Assembly (NCBI GenBank): GCA_943326315.2
Contig: CALPSU020000039.1
Coordinates: 1-12,260, forward strand
From: Chryseobacterium gleum
GTDB taxonomy: Bacteria; Bacteroidota; Bacteroidia; Flavobacteriales_D; Crocinitomicaceae
Direction of reading: 5' to 3'
DNA: 12,260 nucleotides
Part shown: piece after piece, positions 7,479-12,260 of the stretch
Numbering within the stretch: the stretch's first letter is position 1
How the letters are laid out: each line of letters opens with the position of its first letter
Notes under the pieces: generated by a model
What the model saw: the letters and a program-made list of their open reading frames with translations, nothing else
Told to the model about the DNA's origin: nothing
Databases searched by the model: none
Position numbers and translations under genes: made by a program

Positions 7479-9314
7479 ATGAGTGATGTAATTAAATTAT
7501 TACCCGATCATATCGCAAACCAAATTGCTGCTGGAGAAGTAATTCAACGCCCTGCTTCAGTTGTTAAAGAAATGGTTGAAAATGCTATTGATTCTGGAGC
7601 TTCAAAAATTGACGTCGTAATTAAAGACGCTGGAAAAACATTAATTCAAATCGTTGATAATGGAAAAGGAATGTCAACATTTGATGCTAGAATGTGTTTT
7701 GAGCGTCATGCAACAAGTAAAATTGCAAATGCAGACGATTTATTTTCGCTCACAACAAAAGGATTTAGAGGAGAGGCATTAGCTTCGGTAGCTGCAATCG
7801 CACATATCACTTTAAGAACAAAGCTTGAACAAGATGAAGTTGGTAATTTAATTCAAATAGAAGGTAGTAAAGTTGTGAAACAAGAGCAAATTGTATGTCC
7901 AACTGGCTCTTCATTCGAAGTCAAAAACTTGTTTTACAATGTTCCTGCAAGAAGAAATTTCTTAAAAACAGATAGTATTGAATTTCGTCATATTCTTGAT
8001 GATTTTGAACGTATTGCGTTAGCTCACCCCGAGGTTGCTTTTACAATTCGTCACAATGAAACCGAAATATATAATCTTCCATCCGTAATTTTAAAAAAGA
8101 GAATCATTGATATTTTAGGGAAAAATTCAACCGATAAATTGGTTCCTATTGAAGAATCAACCGATATAGTTGAGATAATTGGATATGTTGGTAAACCTGA
8201 ATTTTCTAAGAAAAAAAGAGGGGAACAATTTTTATTCGTAAACGATCGTTTTTTTAAAGATTCATTTTTCAATCATGCTATCTCCAAAGCTTTTGATGGA
8301 CTATTACAACCAAAGACTTTTCCAACTTACTTTCTTTATCTAACAATCGATCCTCAAAAAATTGATGTTAACGTTCACCCTACAAAAACTGAAATTAAAT
8401 TTGAAGAAGATCGGTTAATTTATGCGATTATATTAAGCGCAATAAGAAGATCTATAGGTAAATATAATATCGCTCCAACATTAGATTTTAATAGAGAAAC
8501 AAGTTTTGATTTGCCATTATCTATGAGCAACCAAATCCCTATTCAACCCAAAATTATTGTAAACGAGAATTACAACCCATTCAACAATATAACTTCAGCC
8601 CCATCAAAATCAAATACTAGCTCAAGTTTCACTTCAGCAATTAAAGCAGAAGGATTTGGAAATAAAGAGATTAATCAAGAAGATTGGATGAATTTCTATG
8701 CTATTAAAGAAGAAGTTAAAGAAAGTGAACCGGTTGAGTTAGATCTTGAAATTGAAGAAAATACTCGTAAAGAATATATCGTAAGAGGAAATTATTTAAT
8801 AACTTCTTGCAAATCGGGATTAATGCTTATTCACCACAGAAGAGCAGTTGAACGAATTATTTATGATAAATTAATGAATTCATTTATTTCCAATCCAATA
8901 CATTCTCAGAAACTTCTTTTCCCCTATGAAAAAGAAGTTTCTTCAGGAGAAAAAAATGAATGGATCAGCAATAAAACTATGCTAAATCGCTTGGGATTTG
9001 AAACTGAATTTCAAGATAATTTAATGCAAATAAACGCTGTACCGTCAGTTCTTCAAGAAGAAAATATAAATGATTGTTTAGATAATATTCTTGAAAACAT
9101 ATCATACAGAGATATTGAAAAAGGAGATATTGCTCATATATTAATTAATTCAATTGCAAGATCTTCATCACAAAAAAAGAATGTACTTTTATCTAATGAA
9201 GCATCCGAAACATTAATTGAAGATTTATTTCAATGTCAAGAACACGTTTATACTCCAAGCGGAAAAACAATTGTACAAACATTAACTTTAGAAGAAATAG
9301 CAAATAAATTTTAA
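7479..9314 (+). CDS. mutL: DNA mismatch repair protein MutL
   Basis: MutL couples mismatch recognition by MutS to strand removal. The N-terminal GHKL ATPase is intact: NQIAAGEVIQRPASVVKE with catalytic Glu31, Mg-binding Asn35, DNGKG (60-64), GFRGEAL (95-101), NVPARRNF (154-161) and VHPTK with Lys303. A low-complexity, poorly conserved linker covers about 335-430, and a C-terminal dimerisation domain covers about 432-611. The length of 611 is normal. The endonuclease motif DQHA(x)2E(x)4E is degraded to HHRRAVERIIYD (452-463): Asp becomes His, the His becomes Arg, the last Glu becomes Asp, and only Glu458 is kept. The usual C-terminal CPHGRP metal site reads YTPSGK (591-596). Strand nicking by this protein is therefore doubtful. 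The start at 7479 gives the standard N-terminus; an AGGG lies about 10 bases before it. The first rhomboid gene begins 3 bp after the stop. Confidence 0.95.
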   Translation: MSDVIKLLPDHIANQIAAGEVIQRPASVVKEMVENAIDSGASKIDVVIKDAGKTLIQIVDNGKGMSTFDARMCFERHATSKIANADDLFSLTTKGFRGEALASVAAIAHITLRTKLEQDEVGNLIQIEGSKVVKQEQIVCPTGSSFEVKNLFYNVPARRNFLKTDSIEFRHILDDFERIALAHPEVAFTIRHNETEIYNLPSVILKKRIIDILGKNSTDKLVPIEESTDIVEIIGYVGKPEFSKKKRGEQFLFVNDRFFKDSFFNHAISKAFDGLLQPKTFPTYFLYLTIDPQKIDVNVHPTKTEIKFEEDRLIYAIILSAIRRSIGKYNIAPTLDFNRETSFDLPLSMSNQIPIQPKIIVNENYNPFNNITSAPSKSNTSSSFTSAIKAEGFGNKEINQEDWMNFYAIKEEVKESEPVELDLEIEENTRKEYIVRGNYLITSCKSGLMLIHHRRAVERIIYDKLMNSFISNPIHSQKLLFPYEKEVSSGEKNEWISNKTMLNRLGFETEFQDNLMQINAVPSVLQEENINDCLDNILENISYRDIEKGDIAHILINSIARSSSQKKNVLLSNEASETLIEDLFQCQEHVYTPSGKTIVQTLTLEEIANKF

Positions 9315-9317
9315 ATT

Positions 9318-10103
9318 ATGTTTTCATTTTTAAGTAACATCCCCCAAGTAACAAAGAATATACTTCTTTTGAATGTATTATTTTTTGTCTTAAAATTTTT
9401 CTTCAATTCACAAGGAATTGATTTAGATCGAATCTTAGGTGCATATTATGTAAACTCACCAAATTTTGAACCGTATCAAATTATATCTCATTTTTTCATG
9501 CATGCTGACATAATGCATATTTTTATGAATATGTGGTTATTCGTTATGCTTGGTACATTCCTTGAACAATTATGGGGCCCAAAACGATTTTTCATCTTTT
9601 ATATTGCTTCGGCTTTAGGGGCTTTTGCGCTATATAACATCATTGGAGTATACCAAATTCATGAACTAAAAAATTCTTTATCTTCCTCCCTTGATTTAGA
9701 GACTTTAAATAACATAATTAAATCGAGCTATTCAACTTTTGATTTAGAAAATAATGTAAACAATTATTTACACACTTTACCTCAAAATAGTAAATTAGAT
9801 ATAAATACATTAAGTAAATATATAAGCTTTTCAAATACACCATTAATTGGAGCATCCGGTGCAGTATTTGGAATCATGGCCGCATTCGCACTATTATTTC
9901 CGAATACTGAATTCATGCTTTACTTCGCTATTCCTGTTAAAGCAAAATTTTTAGTTGGTGGTTATTTTATATGGGAATTATACAAAAGTATAAATGGAAG
10001 CCCAGGTGATAATGTTGCACATTTAGCACATGTCGGTGGAGCAATTGTAGGAGCTATAATTATATTATACTGGAGAAAAACAGATAAAAAACATTTTTGG
10101 TAA
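9318..10103 (+). CDS. Rhomboid intramembrane serine protease with large L3 insertion
   Basis: A polytopic inner-membrane protease of the GlpG type that cuts transmembrane helices of other proteins. It has 261 residues and about six hydrophobic segments. The catalytic serine is Ser180 in GASGAVFG and the histidine is His238 in HLAHVGG. His67 and Asn71 in HIFMN are the oxyanion-hole residues of the second helix. The unusual part is about 60 polar residues (about 112-173) between the third helix and the serine helix. By rhomboid topology this is a periplasmic loop next to the active site, and it may govern substrate access. The C-terminus is short and basic. It lies 3 bp after mutL and its stop codon overlaps the start of the next rhomboid gene (TAATG), so it is almost certainly co-translated with both. 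The substrate is unknown; nothing suggests a role in mismatch repair. Confidence 0.93.
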   Translation: MFSFLSNIPQVTKNILLLNVLFFVLKFFFNSQGIDLDRILGAYYVNSPNFEPYQIISHFFMHADIMHIFMNMWLFVMLGTFLEQLWGPKRFFIFYIASALGAFALYNIIGVYQIHELKNSLSSSLDLETLNNIIKSSYSTFDLENNVNNYLHTLPQNSKLDINTLSKYISFSNTPLIGASGAVFGIMAAFALLFPNTEFMLYFAIPVKAKFLVGGYFIWELYKSINGSPGDNVAHLAHVGGAIVGAIIILYWRKTDKKHFW

Positions 10104-11035
10104 TGCAAGAACAATATTCACTTAAAGAAGACTTAAAACACCAATTAAAAAATGGTGATATGACAATTCGATTGATATTAATCAATACGATTGTTTTCTT
10201 ATTTATTGGGATTTTAAATGTTGTTGGAAATCTTATTCAAGGTGAAACAAAAATCTCCATAACATCTTTCAATGAAACGGTTTTCTCATTAAACACAGAC
10301 ATTAATGAATTGATCCTAACTCCATGGGGTTTAGTGACTAGTATGTTTTCTCACTTTGGCTTTTTTCATTTCATTATGAACATGCTAATGCTATATTTTT
10401 CCGGAAAAATGTTTGAACAATTATTTTCAAGAAAGAGACTTTTAAATACATATTTATTAGGAGGTTTAGTTGGAAGTATTATTGAAATAATTGCTAGAGC
10501 CATATTTCCGGTTTTTCAAAACACAAATGTTGGAGTGGTTGGTGCTTCTGGCTCTATAATGGCAATATTTATTGCTCTTGCCCTCTACAGACCAAACCTT
10601 CAAGTAATGTTATTCGGTGTTTTTCCTGTAAAATTAATTTTTCTTGCCCTGACTTTTTTTCTAATAGACCTTTTCTCTCTTGCTTCAAACGATGGTACCG
10701 CTCATTTTGTACATATTGGAGGTGCTTTACTCGGGGCATTATCTATTCAAAATTTAAATAGTTCTAAAAATATAATTACTCTTTTTCAAAAATTTACAGA
10801 TAGTATCTTTTCTTTTTTTAGTAAAATTTTCACTAAACAAGAACCTAAATTCACAGTAAAACATGGAGGAAGTTCAAGTCGAAAAGTTAAAACCGATGAA
10901 GAATATAATTACGAATTAAAACAACGTCAAATTCAAACAGATGCAATATTAGATAAAATTGCAAAATCTGGTTATGAATCTCTATCAAAAGCAGAAAAAC
11001 AATTCTTATTCGACCAAAGTAAAAATGCTAAGTAA
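10103..11035 (+). CDS. Second rhomboid intramembrane serine protease, with C-terminal cytosolic tail
   Basis: A second rhomboid, clearly different in sequence from its neighbour. The ATG at 10103 is chosen, giving 310 residues; it overlaps the preceding stop by one base (TAATG), which favours coupled reinitiation. An in-frame TTG at 10097 would add only two residues. The catalytic pair is Ser149 in GASGS and His204 in HFVHIGG, and the helix-2 residues are His89 and Asn93 in HFIMN, so it should be active. The loop before the serine is short, unlike in the first rhomboid. After the last membrane helix, about 90 residues face the cytoplasm. They end in a conserved-looking piece (about 272-307, with ILDKIAKSGYESLSKAEKQF) that I recognise from other Bacteroidota rhomboids (a DUF6576-type tail). 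It probably binds a partner or regulates the protease. The last 11 bases overlap the next gene. Confidence 0.93.
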   Translation: MQEQYSLKEDLKHQLKNGDMTIRLILINTIVFLFIGILNVVGNLIQGETKISITSFNETVFSLNTDINELILTPWGLVTSMFSHFGFFHFIMNMLMLYFSGKMFEQLFSRKRLLNTYLLGGLVGSIIEIIARAIFPVFQNTNVGVVGASGSIMAIFIALALYRPNLQVMLFGVFPVKLIFLALTFFLIDLFSLASNDGTAHFVHIGGALLGALSIQNLNSSKNIITLFQKFTDSIFSFFSKIFTKQEPKFTVKHGGSSSRKVKTDEEYNYELKQRQIQTDAILDKIAKSGYESLSKAEKQFLFDQSKNAK

Positions 11036-12173
11036 ACTTATTAAAAATATCTTACGTTTTTCCTCATGGATTAAAATTGCTACAATTGTTTGCTTAATAT
11101 GCTTACTACTAGCTTATTTATGTCCTTTTATTCATCCTGGAACATTTTGGCCCCTACCTTTTTTCGGTTTAGCATATCCCATATTATTTTTATTTTCAAT
11201 TTTCTTCTTAATCGTATGGACATTAGCTCGTTCAAAATGGGCCTTAATCGTATTAGCAGTAATATTAATTGGAGGAAAGTTACATTTTAGAATGGTTGCT
11301 ACAGGTGAAAACCCTGAAATAACACCGAGAATTGAGCAAACATTGCATGTACTAAGTTATAATGTCAGATTATTTGACTTATACAATTGGACGATGTCAG
11401 ATTTATATGAAAATAAAGATTCTATCTTTAGTTATTTAAAAACTGAAAATCCGGATGTTTTGTGCTTTCAAGAGTTTTACCACCAAGATAAACCAACTAA
11501 ATTCTCAACCCGCGATGCAATTCGTGAATTCTTAAACATTAAAGATTATCATGAAAGATATAGCCATAAATTAAAAGGCAGACAAAATTTTGGAATAGCT
11601 ATGCTATCAAAATATCCCATGATTTCAAAAGGAGATGTTGTATTTCTTGATGAAGATGACAATAATGACAACTATTGTATTTATGCTGATATTGTAAAAG
11701 AACTTGACACATTTAGAATATATAATGTTCACTTACAATCAATTAAATTCAAGAAAGACGACTATGCTATTTTTGGAGATAAAATAACTGACAATAATTT
11801 TGAAAAATCTCAAATAAGAATGATGCTTGATAAATTAAGAATAGCATTTCCAAAAAGAGCGAATCAAGCGCAAACTGTAATGGAACATGCAAAAAAATCC
11901 CCTTACCCAGTAATTATATGTGGTGATTTTAATGATACCCCTCTTTCCTATACATACAATCAATTTAATAAAACACTTGTTGATGCATTTAGAAATTGTT
12001 CATCCGGAATAGGTTCAACTTATATAGGAAAAATTCCTGCTGGTAGAATCGATTATATCTTTCACTCTAAGGAATTAAATTCTATGGATTTTAAAATACA
12101 AGATGGAGAATATAGTGATCATAGAGCTATATCTTGTAGAATTTTTAAACCTATACCAGAAATCACTGAATAA
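11025..12173 (+). CDS. Membrane-anchored endonuclease/exonuclease/phosphatase-family protein
   Basis: A 382-residue protein with three hydrophobic helices (about 17-34, 46-66 and 72-84) followed by an EEP-fold hydrolase domain (about 105-375). The catalytic set is complete: Asn113 in SYNVR, Glu150 in CFQE, His236 in NVHLQS, GDFND with Asp301 and Asn303, Asp343 in RIDYIF, and Asp365-His366 in SDHRA. This is the metal-dependent phosphodiesterase core shared by DNase I, exonuclease III, sphingomyelinases and inositol phosphatases. The basic N-terminus and the ARSK turn between helices 2 and 3 suggest the hydrolase domain is outside the cytoplasm, so a phospholipid or scavenged nucleic acid is a likelier substrate than chromosomal DNA. 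The ATG at 11025 is preferred because it sits right at the membrane-protein N-terminus and overlaps the rhomboid gene by only 11 bp. A more upstream in-frame ATG at 10959 would add 22 polar residues inside that gene. It is the last gene of the mutL-rhomboid block. Confidence 0.88.
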   Translation: MLSKLIKNILRFSSWIKIATIVCLICLLLAYLCPFIHPGTFWPLPFFGLAYPILFLFSIFFLIVWTLARSKWALIVLAVILIGGKLHFRMVATGENPEITPRIEQTLHVLSYNVRLFDLYNWTMSDLYENKDSIFSYLKTENPDVLCFQEFYHQDKPTKFSTRDAIREFLNIKDYHERYSHKLKGRQNFGIAMLSKYPMISKGDVVFLDEDDNNDNYCIYADIVKELDTFRIYNVHLQSIKFKKDDYAIFGDKITDNNFEKSQIRMMLDKLRIAFPKRANQAQTVMEHAKKSPYPVIICGDFNDTPLSYTYNQFNKTLVDAFRNCSSGIGSTYIGKIPAGRIDYIFHSKELNSMDFKIQDGEYSDHRAISCRIFKPIPEITE

Positions 12174-12260
12174 CAGTTCCAGAATGTAGTTTAACTTCAT
12201 GATTAAAAGTTGTTTTATTAATTTTGCTATCAACCCATGCAATCAAATTAAAATACTCTA
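12163..12260 (-). CDS. 3' end of an unidentified gene (31 residues visible)
   Basis: An open frame enters from the right edge on the minus strand and ends at TGA (12165-12163). The last residues include EYFNLIAWVDSKINK near the edge and HEVKLHSGTVIQ at the C-terminus. It is the only minus-strand frame open through this part, and a mix of hydrophobic and charged residues makes it look like real protein. I do not recognise the family. Its tail overlaps the end of the EEP-family gene by 11 bp in convergent orientation, with no terminator hairpin visible on either side within the window. Confidence 0.55.
   Translation of the reverse strand, partial: EYFNLIAWVDSKINKTTFNHEVKLHSGTVIQ

Noticed and set aside
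8051..8272. Minus-strand open frame inside mutL
   Set aside because: It is an antisense shadow of the conserved MutL N-terminal region and resembles no family. The plus-strand frame at 11090-11290 is likewise an out-of-frame shadow of the EEP membrane segment.
10097..10102. TTG start for the second rhomboid
   Set aside because: It adds two residues only, while the ATG at 10103 overlaps the preceding stop as TAATG, the usual coupling arrangement.
10959..11024. Upstream in-frame ATG that would extend the EEP-family protein by 22 residues
   Set aside because: The extension is polar, lies wholly inside the second rhomboid gene and spoils the membrane-protein N-terminus; the ATG at 11025 gives a normal short overlap.
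6091..12173. The idea that the whole plus-strand block is an anti-phage defence island
   Set aside because: A putative nuclease, membrane proteases and a phosphodiesterase invite it, but mutL is core, base composition does not visibly change, no mobile or defence hallmark is present, and the tight mutL-rhomboid-rhomboid-EEP spacing looks like a normal core operon.

Overview
This strongly AT-rich window carries a chromosomal housekeeping region of a Bacteroidota bacterium, most likely of the order Flavobacteriales. The pointers are the gene families (bacillithiol synthase BshA, a GH3/serine-hydrolase fusion, a rhomboid with the C-terminal tail seen in Bacteroidota, a MutL of the Bacteroidota kind), the general lack of Shine-Dalgarno sequences, and a match to the Bacteroidota promoter pattern (TTG, then TAnnTTTG) in front of carB. 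I see no mobile element, phage gene, CRISPR array, tRNA or rRNA, and nothing that marks a genomic island.

Layout. Positions 1-252 hold the start of carB on the minus strand, cut by the window edge. A 258-bp divergent spacer follows, with the carB promoter and a 14-bp perfect palindrome just ahead of the carB start. A biosynthetic-type acetyl-CoA acetyltransferase lies on the plus strand (511-1689) and converges on a minus-strand pair, the GH3/serine-hydrolase fusion (2921-5857) followed by bshA (1794-2924). The two coding ends are separated by two consecutive hairpins; the second is a clear bidirectional intrinsic terminator. A 233-bp divergent spacer with a 10-bp inverted repeat leads to the plus-strand block: a DUF2130 putative nuclease (6091-7365), mutL (7479-9314), two different rhomboid proteases (9318-10103 and 10103-11035) and a membrane-anchored endonuclease/exonuclease/phosphatase-fold protein (11025-12173). 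From mutL onward the genes are separated by 3 bp, then overlap by 1 bp and 11 bp, so they are probably one translationally coupled operon. The window ends in the 3' end of an unidentified minus-strand gene that overlaps the last gene tail to tail by 11 bp.

How the genes work together. The GH3-fusion/bshA pair overlaps by 4 bp (ATGA) and joins a predicted muropeptide-degrading envelope enzyme to the first enzyme of bacillithiol synthesis; both handle N-acetylglucosamine. The fusion looks like the separate NagZ and AmiE enzymes of Bacillus subtilis muropeptide rescue in one chain. In the plus-strand block, DUF2130 has residues arranged like a PD-(D/E)XK nuclease, the fold class of MutH, and sits directly before a MutL whose own endonuclease motif is degraded. 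That is the most interesting speculative link here, but it rests on motif reading and adjacency only. The last three genes are membrane proteins with no evident link to mismatch repair. Overall this is an ordinary core-genome region with a few points worth testing, and I found no convincing new system.
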